A DNA stretch of 64,000 nt from Flavobacterium sp. (GTDB lineage Bacteria; Bacteroidota; Bacteroidia; Flavobacteriales; Flavobacteriaceae). This document shows, in pieces, positions 45,652 to 55,687 of the stretch; positions within the stretch are counted from its first letter, which is position 1, and the number at the start of each line of letters is the position of its first letter. The DNA lies in NCBI GenBank assembly GCA_014378065.1, contig JACMOK010000054.1:1-64000 (forward strand), in the 5' to 3' direction. Both the position numbers and the translations under genes were made by a program. Below the pieces are notes generated by a model that had not been told where the DNA came from, did no database searches, and saw only the letters and a program-made list of their open reading frames with translations.

Positions 45652-46561
45652 ACAGTATCATTTTGCTGTAAGGAATTACAGTCTCGAAACCTTTTGAGCT
45701 AAAATATGCAGTAGGATTTTCTCTTGACACGGCCAGCACAAAATCGCCACCCCATGCGCCAAGACTTTTGATAGTGCCTTTAAAATCCGAAAACAAAGAT
45801 TCTTTAACGGTCGGTATTTCGAGCACTTTACTGAGGCAACGTTCGTGTTTTTCTAGTTCCGACGTCAACGTTTCGAAATCTGAGTGACTGACAATAGTGG
45901 TAGTAATTTGATCAACATCAATGAGCAACTGCGGTTGGTTGTTTTTCTTCTTAAAATACTGCTCCATGGCAGTTCTGCTGTTTTGTTTTTTATTAAGATA
46001 GACAAAATAAAGATTTTTACTGCACTGCGGTTCGAAACGGATTTCTTCTACTTTCGGTTTTCCATTTTTCAACTGGTAAAGGATAGGCGTAGGGTGTTGC
46101 GCACAAGCAATGTCGTATCCACTGCCGCCAAAACTGTTTTGAAGCAACCTAAAAGCGTCAACCTTTGCCCACTGCGCAATATTATTGATCAAGGTAGAAG
46201 AAGTGCCCAAACCCCAAAATCGAGAAAAAGTAAGTTGGGTGGTAACAATATATCCTGCTGATGTAATAAGAAAATCGGGATTGATCAAATAGGCTTCATG
46301 TAAAATGGCGATTAAAGTATTTCTCAAAGATTCGTTTTCAATTTGTTCTTTTTGAATTATGGCTGTAAACGGAATCACTTGTTCAAACCAAAGACTGCCG
46401 TCACTATCGAAGCTGTTCCAGCTAATTTCTGCATTTATTCCTGGTTCAACCGTTAAATCTTGTCCGAATTTTGTAGGCAACGCCAGTGCCTTTGCGCCAT
46501 TTAAAACGGCATATTCACCGGTGATTAATAATTTTCCGTTGCTGTAAAAAGTTTGTTTCAT
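45650..46561 (-). CDS. GYDIA-family GHMP kinase
   Basis: 303 residues of the GHMP fold. The N-terminal motif GKLLITGEYAVLNGAKALA is followed by the phosphate loop WGLGTSSTLINNIAQWA and the family marker GGSGYDIACA. C-terminal motif III-like KSLGAWGGDFVLA is present. The group is named for the GYDIA string and is typical of Flavobacteria, next to HMG-CoA reductase. The fold is closest to mevalonate and phosphomevalonate kinases, so a step of the mevalonate pathway is likely, but the exact substrate is not set by sequence. It lies 42 bases after the HMG-CoA reductase stop, probably in one operon. Confidence 0.88.
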   Translation of the reverse strand: MKQTFYSNGKLLITGEYAVLNGAKALALPTKFGQDLTVEPGINAEISWNSFDSDGSLWFEQVIPFTAIIQKEQIENESLRNTLIAILHEAYLINPDFLITSAGYIVTTQLTFSRFWGLGTSSTLINNIAQWAKVDAFRLLQNSFGGSGYDIACAQHPTPILYQLKNGKPKVEEIRFEPQCSKNLYFVYLNKKQNSRTAMEQYFKKKNNQPQLLIDVDQITTTIVSHSDFETLTSELEKHERCLSKVLEIPTVKESLFSDFKGTIKSLGAWGGDFVLAVSRENPTAYFSSKGFETVIPYSKMIL

Positions 46562-46603
46562 TTGCTTAAAGCGAGAAGTTTGAAATGAAGTTTCGTAAAA
46601 GCG

Positions 46604-47926
46604 CTAATTATTTGTTCTTAAATGGCCAATGAAATTGACAACAGCAGCGTGGGTGACCGTATTTTTTTTAAAATGCGTTACAATCAGATTTCTTTCTGTA
46701 GGTGAAGTTTCGTATTGGTTTAAGATGTTGTTCAAATGCATTTTCATGTGGCCTTCTTGAATGCCGGTTGTTGTTAACGAGCGCAATGCGGCAAAGTTTT
46801 GAGCCAATCCTGCGACAGCGACTATTTTCATTAAATCTTTGGCAGAAGGTTTTTCGAGCATTTCTAAAGCAAATTTTGCTAAGGGATGCAAGGAAGTTAA
46901 ACCGCCCACAGTTCCTAAAGACACAGGTATTTCTATCCAGAAAGTAAAAATGCCGTTTTCGATGCTCGCATGCGACAAACTAGAATATTGCCCATTTCTG
47001 GAAGCGTATGCGTGTATTCCGGCTTCAACGGCTCGAAAATCATTGCCTGTGGCGAGTACAACGGCGTCAATTCCGTTCATAATTCCTTTGTTGTGCGTAA
47101 CAGCTCGAAAGGGCTCTACTTCGGCAATCTGAACGGCCGTTAGGAATTTTTTCGCAAAATCATCTGGATTTTCTATTTTTTTATCGGCCAAAGCCGAAAC
47201 TGCGCAGGATACTTCCGCTCGAACGATACAATTTGGAACGTAATTCGACAAAATGCTCATGACAACCTCAATGTTTTTTTCTGCCTCGGAAAATAAAACA
47301 TACGAGGCGGCTTCCTCTTTTAAAGTGATTGCAAATTGTTCCAGACACGTATTGATAAAATTGGCACCCATAGAATCGACCGTTTCAAAAGTCGCATGCA
47401 ATTGAAAATAATTGGGGATTAAATTGGTTTTATTTTTCAACTCGATAGCTATAATTCCGCCGCCTCGTTTTTGCATGTTTTTAGTGATGCTTTCGGTTGC
47501 GGTAACAAATTTGCTTTTGGTGCTGGCAAAAAATTCTTCCAATTTGGAAGCTTCTCCGGTGTAAATAAAATGCACCTGCCCAATTTTCTCGGTATTTAAA
47601 ACCGTGGCTTTAAACCCGCCGCGCGAGGCCCAAAACTTAGCGGATTTTGCTGCCGCAGCCACCACAGAACTTTCTTCGATGGCCATAGGAATGGTGTAAA
47701 TTTTTCCGTTAATTAAAAAATTGGGCGCCACACCCAGCGGCAAATAAAAATTGGTGATGGTATTTTCAATAAACTCGTCATGCAGCTTTTGGCGTTTTTC
47801 GTCGGTATTCCAATAGCTTTTCAGAACGGATACTGCGGCTGATGGATCTGAAAAATACGCGTTGCCAATCCAATTGATTTTTTCTTCTTTGGAAAATTTG
47901 GAAAATCCAGAAACGGCTTTGTTCAT
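46604..47926 (-). CDS. Hydroxymethylglutaryl-CoA reductase, class II
   Basis: 440 residues from the ATG at 47926; 19 further residues upstream are unlike the family. The class II catalytic set is visible: Glu in MAIEESSVVAAA, Lys in THNKGIMNGIDAV, Asp in the same segment, and His in EGHMKMHL. It converts HMG-CoA to mevalonate. Class II enzymes are called degradative after Pseudomonas mevalonii, but in bacteria with a mevalonate pathway they work in the forward direction, which the neighbouring GHMP kinase supports. It is divergent from the peptidase gene. Confidence 0.93.
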   Translation of the reverse strand: MNKAVSGFSKFSKEEKINWIGNAYFSDPSAAVSVLKSYWNTDEKRQKLHDEFIENTITNFYLPLGVAPNFLINGKIYTIPMAIEESSVVAAAAKSAKFWASRGGFKATVLNTEKIGQVHFIYTGEASKLEEFFASTKSKFVTATESITKNMQKRGGGIIAIELKNKTNLIPNYFQLHATFETVDSMGANFINTCLEQFAITLKEEAASYVLFSEAEKNIEVVMSILSNYVPNCIVRAEVSCAVSALADKKIENPDDFAKKFLTAVQIAEVEPFRAVTHNKGIMNGIDAVVLATGNDFRAVEAGIHAYASRNGQYSSLSHASIENGIFTFWIEIPVSLGTVGGLTSLHPLAKFALEMLEKPSAKDLMKIVAVAGLAQNFAALRSLTTTGIQEGHMKMHLNNILNQYETSPTERNLIVTHFKKNTVTHAAVVNFIGHLRTNN

Positions 47927-48108
47927 TTTTAAAATATTTCCACAAAGATAACTTTTCAGTAAATATTTCGACTCGAATTCCAAAATTTCACAAGGCTTTG
48001 GATTTCATTGGGAATATGCTAAACCAAAAATTGCATTTAACACTTAAAAATGCCGTTATATCCGAAATTTTCACTACAATTGACAGTTTTTATCTTACGA
48101 AACAAATT

Positions 48109-50277
48109 ATGAATTCATACAAACTTTCAGCACTGCTTTTATTTTTGTGTATTTCGGTGTCTGCACAGCAAAAAATCACTGTTGACGCTATATATTCTGG
48201 GGCTTTTCGACCCAAAGGAATGGACGAATTGCAGTCGATGAAAAATACCAACCAGTACACGGTGCTTAATTCTGAAAGGGCTTCCAAAAGCATGAAAATC
48301 GATCTTTACGATTTTGCCACGCTGAAAAAAGTTTCGACGTTGGTTGATTCGAACGATTTTTCTGAACTGGCCAATGGGATCGACAGTTATTTGTTCAGTT
48401 CGGACGAGCACTTGATCTTAATTGCCAATAACTCGAAACCCATTTTCCGGCATTCGTTTACCGCAGATTATTATTTGTATGATGTGATTACGAAAAAAGC
48501 ATCTAAAATATTTGATCAGGTGCAAGAGCCTACTTTTTCTCCTGATGGGAAGAAAATAGCTTATGCCAAAGAAAACAATCTTTATATATATGACCTGGTG
48601 TTAAAAAAGTCAATTGCAATTACTACCGATGGAAAGAAAAACGCCATCATCAACGGAATTACGGATTGGGTTTATGAGGAAGAATTTGCTTTTGTAAAGG
48701 CTTTTGACTGGAGCAATGACAGCAAGAAATTAGCGTATATTCGTTTTGATGAAAGTGAAGTTCCTGAATTCTCCATGTCCATATTTCACAAAGACCTGTA
48801 CCCGTCAGTAGAAACCTTTAAATATCCGAAGGCAGGTGAAAAGAACGCATCCGTTTCTTTGCATGTTTTCGATTTGAATTTGGCTACCGCAAAAAAAATT
48901 AATCTAGGCAACTATAATGATTTCTACATCGCCAGAATGAAATGGACCAATGATGCAAACATCTTGTCGGCCCAAGTGCTTAACCGTCATCAAGACAATT
49001 TGGATCTATTATTTATTGATGGCAGCACCGGAATTACCAAAGTGGTTTTGAACGAAAAAGACAAAGCTTATGTTGATGTCACAGACAATTTAACATTTCT
49101 AAAAGACAATAGTTTTATTTGGACCAGCGAGAAAGACGGTTTTAACCATATTTATATTTACGACAAAACCGGAAAATTAAAAAACCAAGTAACCAAAGGC
49201 AATTGGGAAGTAACCTCATATTATGGTTTTGATGATAAAACGAAGACTATTTTTTATCAGTCGGTGGAGAATGGGTCAATCAACAGGGCCATTTACCGCA
49301 TCGGAATTGATGGTAAAAACAAAGTGCAATTGTCGTCGCAAACAGGCACCAATGCGGCGACCTTTAGTCCGAATTTTCAATACTACATCAATACTTTTTC
49401 AAGTGCGACCCAACCCACTACTTACACTTTAAATGAATCAAAATCAGGGAAGCAAGTACAAGTCATCGAGAGCAATGACGCTTTGGCCGTTAAACTCAAG
49501 GCGTATGATTTGCCTTCAAAGGAATTTTTTGTACTTAAAACAGCGAAGGGCAATGAATTGAATGCCTGGATGATCAAGCCTAAAGATTTTGATCCTACAA
49601 AAAAATATCCTGTTTTTATGTACCAGTATTCTGGTCCGGGATCACAGCAAGTAAATAATGAATGGAACAGTACTGACGATTATTGGTTTATGATGCTCGC
49701 CCAACAAGGATATATTATTGCTTGCGTTGATGGGCGAGGTACAGGTTTTAAAGGGGCCGCATTCAAAAAAATAACGCAGAAGCAATTGGGAAAATATGAA
49801 GTCGAAGACCAGATAGATGCCGCGAAAGTTATCGGAAGTTATCCGTATGTAGACCCAGCAAGAATCGGAATATGGGGTTGGTCGTATGGCGGCTTTATGG
49901 CTGCGAATTGTATAATGAAAGGGAATGACGTTTTTAAAATGGCCATCGCCGTCGCACCAGTAACCAACTGGCGTTTTTACGACAGTATTTATACGGAAAG
50001 ATACCTGCAAACACCCCAAGAGAATGCGAGCGGTTATGATGATAATTCGCCAATAAATTATGTCGACCAACTCAAAGGAAAATTTTTATTAATTCACGGT
50101 TCCGGCGATGACAATGTGCATGTACAAAATTCGATGCAAATGATGGAAGCACTGATTCAGGCTAACAAGCAGTTTGATTCGCAGATTTATCCGGACAACA
50201 ACCATGGAATTTATGGCGGAAAAACAAGAATTCAGTTGTTTAACAAAATGACCAATTTTATCAAAGAAAATTTATAA
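48109..50277 (+). CDS. S9-family dipeptidyl peptidase (DPP-IV type), secreted
   Basis: 722 residues from the ATG at 48109, which gives a proper signal peptide (MNSYKLSALLLFLCISVSAQ). A start at 47998 would add 37 residues ahead of it. Residues 60-480 are the beta-propeller (DPPIV_N), including WVYEEEFAF, the Glu-Glu pair that binds the free amino end of the substrate. The alpha/beta hydrolase has Ser in WGWSYGGF (about 591), Asp in HGSGDDNVH (about 667) and His in DNNHGIYGG (about 697). It releases N-terminal dipeptides (X-Pro/Ala). Three peptide transporters follow at once. Confidence 0.95.
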   Translation: MNSYKLSALLLFLCISVSAQQKITVDAIYSGAFRPKGMDELQSMKNTNQYTVLNSERASKSMKIDLYDFATLKKVSTLVDSNDFSELANGIDSYLFSSDEHLILIANNSKPIFRHSFTADYYLYDVITKKASKIFDQVQEPTFSPDGKKIAYAKENNLYIYDLVLKKSIAITTDGKKNAIINGITDWVYEEEFAFVKAFDWSNDSKKLAYIRFDESEVPEFSMSIFHKDLYPSVETFKYPKAGEKNASVSLHVFDLNLATAKKINLGNYNDFYIARMKWTNDANILSAQVLNRHQDNLDLLFIDGSTGITKVVLNEKDKAYVDVTDNLTFLKDNSFIWTSEKDGFNHIYIYDKTGKLKNQVTKGNWEVTSYYGFDDKTKTIFYQSVENGSINRAIYRIGIDGKNKVQLSSQTGTNAATFSPNFQYYINTFSSATQPTTYTLNESKSGKQVQVIESNDALAVKLKAYDLPSKEFFVLKTAKGNELNAWMIKPKDFDPTKKYPVFMYQYSGPGSQQVNNEWNSTDDYWFMMLAQQGYIIACVDGRGTGFKGAAFKKITQKQLGKYEVEDQIDAAKVIGSYPYVDPARIGIWGWSYGGFMAANCIMKGNDVFKMAIAVAPVTNWRFYDSIYTERYLQTPQENASGYDDNSPINYVDQLKGKFLLIHGSGDDNVHVQNSMQMMEALIQANKQFDSQIYPDNNHGIYGGKTRIQLFNKMTNFIKENL

Positions 50278-50301
50278 ACCACAAACTAAATCCATATTAA
50301 A

Positions 50302-51978
50302 ATGACAGAAGCTCAGGTAAAAACAGGACATCCAAAAGGACTTTGGGTATTATTCGGAACAGAAATGTGGGAGCGTTTCAATTTCTACGGGATGCGCGCC
50401 ATCTTAACCTTGTTCCTTGTAAACTCGTTAATGATGAAAGAGGAGGATGCCTCGTTAATCTATGGCGGATTCTTGGGTCTTTGTTATTTAACGCCTATGT
50501 TGGGTGGTTTTATTGCCGATCGATTTTTTGGAAATAGGAATTGCATTTTACTTGGCGGATTGATGATGGCGGTGGGACAGTTTTTATTATTTGCTAGCGC
50601 GAGTGTTTTTGGAACCAATTTAAGTCTAGCCAATACGTTAATGTGGTCGGCTTTGGGAATTATCATCTTTGGTAACGGTTTCTTTAAGCCCAACATTTCA
50701 AGTATGGTGGGTAGCTTGTATCCAAAGCAGGAAAAAAGCAAACTCGATACGGCCTTCACCATTTTTTATATGGGAATCAATTTGGGTGCCTTCTTAGGAC
50801 AGCTGATTTGCCCATTAATTGGCGATGTCAAAGATGCAAATGGGATCAGAGACATTCATGCTTTTAAATGGGGATTCTTAGCAGCCTCTATTGCCATGTT
50901 GATTGGAACGGCTGTTTTCTACGTCCTGAAAAATAAATATGTAGTTACGCCTGATGGTAAACCTTTAGGAGGATTACCTTCAAAAAACGATGCGTCAGAT
51001 TTTGAAGAAGGAGAATCACAAAAAGCAGAGTTTTCACAAAAAGCATTAATTACAGCAGGAATAGTTTTTCTAACTTTAGGTGCGATTATCCATTTTGTTT
51101 TTGGACAGAATTTAATTTACACTTTGATTTATTCGAGTGGTTTAACGCTCGCAGGTCTTATTGTTTCGGACACTTCTTTAACGAAAATTGAAAGAGATAG
51201 GATATTTGTAATTTATATAGTGGCCTTTTTTATTATCTTCTTTTGGGCCGCTTTTGAACAAGCAGGCTCTTCCTTGACGTTTATTGCCGACAACCAAACC
51301 GACCGAAATTTCTTTGGATGGAACATGCCTCCGTCAATGGTACAGATTTTTAATGGTTTATTCGTAGTCGCTTTTGCTGTTCCCTTTAGTATGCTATGGG
51401 ATTATTTGAGAAGCAAAGACCGCGAACCAATTTCTCCTGTAAAACAATCGGTCGGCTTGGCCTTAATTGCATTGAGTTATTTTATTATCGCTTACAACGT
51501 AAAAGATTTAGGTAACAGTGGGCTTTTGGCTATTAAATGGTTGATTCTTTTATATTTAATTCAAACTTGTGCCGAATTGTGTTTGTCTCCGATCGGATTA
51601 TCGTTGGTTGGTAAATTATCGCCAAAACGGTTTTCATCTTTATTGTATGGCGTTTTCTTTTTGTCAAATGCATCGGGCTATGCATTGGCTGGAACCTTGG
51701 GGTCAATTATGCCCGCCACCGGAGACAAATTTATCAAAGCCAAAGAATTAGGAATAGATTTGCAAGCTGTCTTAGACAAAACAGTTACACCTACTGCAGA
51801 ACAAACTGCCTTGCTTGCGAAACACCAAATTACCGACCATAATCCCGTATTTGCCGGATTCGAAATTCATAACTTGTTCGAGTTTTTTATGGTATTTGTT
51901 GTTTTAACTGGGCTGGCCGCAGTAATTTTGTTTGCGTTAACACCAGTATTAAAAAAATTAATGCACGGCGTAAGATAG
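50302..51978 (+). CDS. POT-family peptide transporter 1
   Basis: 558 residues, about 14 helices. The proton-coupled oligopeptide transporter signature ExxER is in GTEMWERFNFYGMRA, with GGFIADRFFG and the NGFFKPNISSMVG motif near 130. A soluble-loop insertion of about 50 residues near the C terminus (LGIDLQAVLDKTVTPTAEQT) is unlike the next two copies. It imports di- and tripeptides with H+. It follows the peptidase gene by 24 bases and precedes copy 2 by 6. Confidence 0.95.
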   Translation: MTEAQVKTGHPKGLWVLFGTEMWERFNFYGMRAILTLFLVNSLMMKEEDASLIYGGFLGLCYLTPMLGGFIADRFFGNRNCILLGGLMMAVGQFLLFASASVFGTNLSLANTLMWSALGIIIFGNGFFKPNISSMVGSLYPKQEKSKLDTAFTIFYMGINLGAFLGQLICPLIGDVKDANGIRDIHAFKWGFLAASIAMLIGTAVFYVLKNKYVVTPDGKPLGGLPSKNDASDFEEGESQKAEFSQKALITAGIVFLTLGAIIHFVFGQNLIYTLIYSSGLTLAGLIVSDTSLTKIERDRIFVIYIVAFFIIFFWAAFEQAGSSLTFIADNQTDRNFFGWNMPPSMVQIFNGLFVVAFAVPFSMLWDYLRSKDREPISPVKQSVGLALIALSYFIIAYNVKDLGNSGLLAIKWLILLYLIQTCAELCLSPIGLSLVGKLSPKRFSSLLYGVFFLSNASGYALAGTLGSIMPATGDKFIKAKELGIDLQAVLDKTVTPTAEQTALLAKHQITDHNPVFAGFEIHNLFEFFMVFVVLTGLAAVILFALTPVLKKLMHGVR

Positions 51979-51984
51979 ATAGCC

Positions 51985-53643
51985 ATGTGGAATAAACACC
52001 CAAAAGCATTGCCCTATTTATTTTTATCCGAAATGTGGGAGCGTTTTGGATATTACTTAATGATAGGTATTTTTACGTTGTATCTCAAAGATGTCGAAGC
52101 TGGATTTGCTATGACCGAGAAAGAAGCAGCGGATTTATACGGCACTTTTATCGCGCTGGTATTTTTAACCCCTTTTATTGGCGGGTTGGTTGCTGATCGG
52201 TATCTTGGCTACAAAAACGCTATCGTTATCGGCGGGATATTAATGGGCATCGGCTATTTGATGATGGGTGTACACAATATTACAGTGCTTTATATTGCCA
52301 TGACTTTTGTAATTGTTGGGAACGGTTTTTTTAAACCCAACATTTCCACCTTGCTTGGCAACTTCTATTCAAATGAAGAATTTAAGGATAAGAAAGACGA
52401 AGGATACAATATTTTCTACATGGGAATTAACGTAGGTGCCTTTATCTGTAATTTTTTTGGCGCCGCATTGCAGATTTTGCTCGGATGGCAATATGCTTTT
52501 ATGGCAGCCGGAGTGGGCATGTTTATTGGCGTTGTAGTATTCTTATTAGGAACAAAACATTACAAAGGCTACGATCATAAGAAAGGAACTCAGGAAAACG
52601 ATATGCCTTTTTATAAAATTGTATTGTTCATTTTGTTGCCGTCAGTAGTGTTTGGGGTAATAGGATGGTTTCTTAAAGGTGTCGCATCTGAAGCAAATCC
52701 GAACAGTTATATTTTTGGATCGGATAGTACTGATGCTTTTATTTTTGCGTGTATTCCGGTCATTTTCTTTTATGCCAGCCTTTATTTTAAAGCCAAGGCT
52801 CACGAAAAGAGACCGATCGGTGCGCTACTTGCCATATTTGCCGTCGTCATTTTATTCTGGGCAGTTTTTAAACTTAACGGATCTGCGTTGACAACATGGG
52901 CTGACCGCTATACAGATAGGGCAATAACCGGAACAACACAAACTGTATTTAGCGGATTAAAATTAGCGAAGGAGGTTGAATTTAAAAAGGACACCGTAGA
53001 ATTGTATGATGCGAGTTTTCGATTGCAAAAGGAAAATGGCGTGGTTAAAAAAGAAGTCAATTATCCTTTATATTTCAGAAACGTAGCCAAAGATAAAAGG
53101 CCGGCCGAAGGTTCGAAGGTTTATTTATGGGCTACCAATTTAAGCCAGTCCATTAATCCAGGTTGGGTAATTATTTTAACACCCTTGATGGTAGCCTTCT
53201 TTACCTATTTGCGCAGCAGAAAAAAAGAACCTTCCACACCCACAAAAATAGCTTTTGGCTTATTGATTTCGGCATTGTCGGTTTTGGTGATGGTGGCTGC
53301 GGTAAAAATGGGTGGCAACGGAATAGAAAAAGTAAGTGTTTGGTGGTTGGTTGCCAATTATGGAATTATCACTATTGGAGAACTGTTTTTGAGTCCGATG
53401 GGACTATCAGTTGTCTCAAAATTAAGCCCGACCAATATTACTTCTTTAATGATGGGCGGTTGGTTTTTATCAACATCAATAGGAAATAAATTGAGCGGTG
53501 TCTTGGCTAGTCTTTGGGATACTTACGAGGATAAAACGGACTTCTTTTGGATTAATTTCTCATTATTAATGTTTGCAACCCTTATGATGTTTGCCTTGTT
53601 GAAAAAACTCAATGCGGTAATGAAAGAATCAGGAATTAATTAG
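51985..53643 (+). CDS. POT-family peptide transporter 2
   Basis: 552 residues with ExxER in SEMWERFGYYLM, GGLVADRYLG and NGFFKPNISTLLGN. A non-membrane insertion of about 75 residues near positions 315-390 (GTTQTVFSGLKLAKEVEFKK onward) sits between helices and is likely periplasmic or a loop cap; it is not present in the other two copies. Same proton-peptide symport role. It starts 6 bases after copy 1. Confidence 0.94.
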   Translation: MWNKHPKALPYLFLSEMWERFGYYLMIGIFTLYLKDVEAGFAMTEKEAADLYGTFIALVFLTPFIGGLVADRYLGYKNAIVIGGILMGIGYLMMGVHNITVLYIAMTFVIVGNGFFKPNISTLLGNFYSNEEFKDKKDEGYNIFYMGINVGAFICNFFGAALQILLGWQYAFMAAGVGMFIGVVVFLLGTKHYKGYDHKKGTQENDMPFYKIVLFILLPSVVFGVIGWFLKGVASEANPNSYIFGSDSTDAFIFACIPVIFFYASLYFKAKAHEKRPIGALLAIFAVVILFWAVFKLNGSALTTWADRYTDRAITGTTQTVFSGLKLAKEVEFKKDTVELYDASFRLQKENGVVKKEVNYPLYFRNVAKDKRPAEGSKVYLWATNLSQSINPGWVIILTPLMVAFFTYLRSRKKEPSTPTKIAFGLLISALSVLVMVAAVKMGGNGIEKVSVWWLVANYGIITIGELFLSPMGLSVVSKLSPTNITSLMMGGWFLSTSIGNKLSGVLASLWDTYEDKTDFFWINFSLLMFATLMMFALLKKLNAVMKESGIN

Positions 53644-53648
53644 AACTT

Positions 53649-55166
53649 ATGGAACAAATACCTGTTGCAGATTTAGAACAAATTCAAAATTTCAAAGGAA
53701 AATATCCTAAACAATTGTGGTATTTATTTTTTAGTGAAATGTGGGAGCGTTTTTGTTTCTATGGTATGCGGGGAATGCTTGTTATTTTCATGGTCAATCA
53801 GTTGCTGATGAATGATGAGGTGGCAAACCTTCAGTATGGCGCCACGCAAGCTTTTGTATATGCATTTACCTTTATAGGCGGATTGTTTGCGGATAAAATT
53901 TTAGGTTACCGGAAATCGTTGTTTTGGGGAGGAATCTTAATGATTGTTGGGAGTATAATCTTGGCGATTGATCCCAAGCAATTTTTCTTTATCGGAATCA
54001 GTTTTACCATTATTGGGACAGGTTTTTTTAAACCCAATATCTCTACCATGGTAGGAAAATTGTATAAAAATGATGACAACAGAAGAGATGCAGGATTTTC
54101 TTTATTTTATGCCGGAGTCAATCTTGGGGCATTGATTGGCGGATATTTGTGTATAGCTGTTGCAAACGGAACGTTACTCGCCTCGGTGGTTCCCGAAAAT
54201 TTAAGATGGAATGTCGCTTTCGGATTTGCAGCCCTAGTCATGGTCATAAGTTTGCTAACCTTCGTTCAGACCCAAAAGTCATTAGGCGAGATTGGAATTT
54301 CGCCCTTGTTGCACATTACTCAGGGCAAAAGAAAAACCTATGAAATCATCACTTACATCGGTTCAGTAGCTATTGTTCCGATTATTATATTGTTGGTGTC
54401 CAACTCAGGTTATACTGATTTGTTCATGTATATTATTGGCCCTTGTTCGCTATTGTATCTGCTTTATGAAATGAGAAATTTCTCTCTTAGTGAAAAAAAG
54501 AAACTGATCGCAGCGTTGGTTTTTATTTTGTTCTCGATCGTCTTTTGGGCATTTTTTGAACAAAGCGGAGGATCCCTAAGTTTGTTCGCCGCACATAATC
54601 TTAATAACACGGTGCTGGGCATTCCATTGGATCCCAATGGCGTGAACAATTCGGCGAATTCTCTCTTTGTAATTATTTTTGCTGCACTGGTTGGCATGGT
54701 TTGGCTGTGGATGGCAAAAAGGAAAATAGAACCCAATACGCTCGTAAAATTCGGACTTGGTTTTTTATTTTTGGCGGGCGGCTTCTATATTTTCTATTAC
54801 ACTAAGTTTTTCGCCGATTCCAATGGATACACTTCACTGGATTTATTTACCTTTGGCTGGTTCATTATTACCTTTGGAGAGCTTTGCTTGTCGCCAATAG
54901 GGATGTCAATTATGACCAAATTGTCGCCTGCCAAGTTGCAAGCAGTCATGATGGGAATGTGGTTTTTGGCCAGTGCTTATGGCCAATATTTTGCCGGATT
55001 GTTAGGAGCCAATATCGCCAGTGCGTCGGAAAATGCATCCAATATCGATAAACTAATCGTATATGCAGACGGTTACAAGCAATTATCGCTATATGCTTTG
55101 ATTGCGGGAGTCTTATTGATTGTAATCTCGCCTTGGGTTAAAAAACTGATGCAGGATGTCAAATAA
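53649..55166 (+). CDS. POT-family peptide transporter 3
   Basis: 505 residues, the most compact of the three. ExxER is in SEMWERFCFYGMRG, then GGLFADKILG and TGFFKPNISTMVGK, and helix 10-11 motif FGELCLSPIGMS. It starts 5 bases after copy 2. The three copies differ in loops and pocket residues, so they likely divide peptide substrates instead of acting as a simple dosage repeat. Confidence 0.95.
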   Translation: MEQIPVADLEQIQNFKGKYPKQLWYLFFSEMWERFCFYGMRGMLVIFMVNQLLMNDEVANLQYGATQAFVYAFTFIGGLFADKILGYRKSLFWGGILMIVGSIILAIDPKQFFFIGISFTIIGTGFFKPNISTMVGKLYKNDDNRRDAGFSLFYAGVNLGALIGGYLCIAVANGTLLASVVPENLRWNVAFGFAALVMVISLLTFVQTQKSLGEIGISPLLHITQGKRKTYEIITYIGSVAIVPIIILLVSNSGYTDLFMYIIGPCSLLYLLYEMRNFSLSEKKKLIAALVFILFSIVFWAFFEQSGGSLSLFAAHNLNNTVLGIPLDPNGVNNSANSLFVIIFAALVGMVWLWMAKRKIEPNTLVKFGLGFLFLAGGFYIFYYTKFFADSNGYTSLDLFTFGWFIITFGELCLSPIGMSIMTKLSPAKLQAVMMGMWFLASAYGQYFAGLLGANIASASENASNIDKLIVYADGYKQLSLYALIAGVLLIVISPWVKKLMQDVK

Positions 55167-55219
55167 AACCTTTTGGAATTCGGCACTATTTTTGAAAATA
55201 AAAATTTAAAATAATAAAA

Positions 55220-55684
55220 ATGAGAAAAACGTTAATTACCTTATTTCTTGTCGTCGGTTCGATGACAATTCAAGCTCAGGAACTTGCATGGGAAACCAAT
55301 TTAGAAAAGGCCGCGAAAGTAGCTATCCAAACTAAAAAACCATTACTATTATTTTTTACCGGTAGCGACTGGTGCGGATGGTGCATCCGGTTGCAAAAAG
55401 AAGTACTAAAAACACCCGAATTTGCGGTTTGGGCAAAAGAAAATGTGGTTTTAGTAGAATTGGACTTTCCGAGGAGAAGTCCGCAACTTCCAGATATACA
55501 AAAACAGAACATGGAATTGCAGCAGGTTTTTGAAGTCAGAGGGTATCCAACGGTTTGGTTGGCTACACCATCCAAGAAAGACGGAAAAATCAATCTGGAT
55601 AAGTTAGGAAGTACCGGATATGTGGCCGGTGGTCCTTTAAAATGGCTGGAAGCAGCAAATCAGATTCTTGCCGTAAAAAAATAA
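55220..55684 (+). CDS. Secreted thioredoxin-family protein
   Basis: 154 residues. A signal peptide (MRKTLITLFLVVGSMTIQAQ) precedes a thioredoxin-like domain with active site SDWCGWCIRL (WCGWC) near residue 56 and cis-Pro in VRGYPTVWLA. Probably a periplasmic disulfide reductase or heat-resistant thiol protein. It is 53 bases after the third peptide transporter and may be in the same operon. It ends 3 bases before the convergent comEC stop. Confidence 0.92.
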   Translation: MRKTLITLFLVVGSMTIQAQELAWETNLEKAAKVAIQTKKPLLLFFTGSDWCGWCIRLQKEVLKTPEFAVWAKENVVLVELDFPRRSPQLPDIQKQNMELQQVFEVRGYPTVWLATPSKKDGKINLDKLGSTGYVAGGPLKWLEAANQILAVKK

Positions 55685-55687
55685 AAC

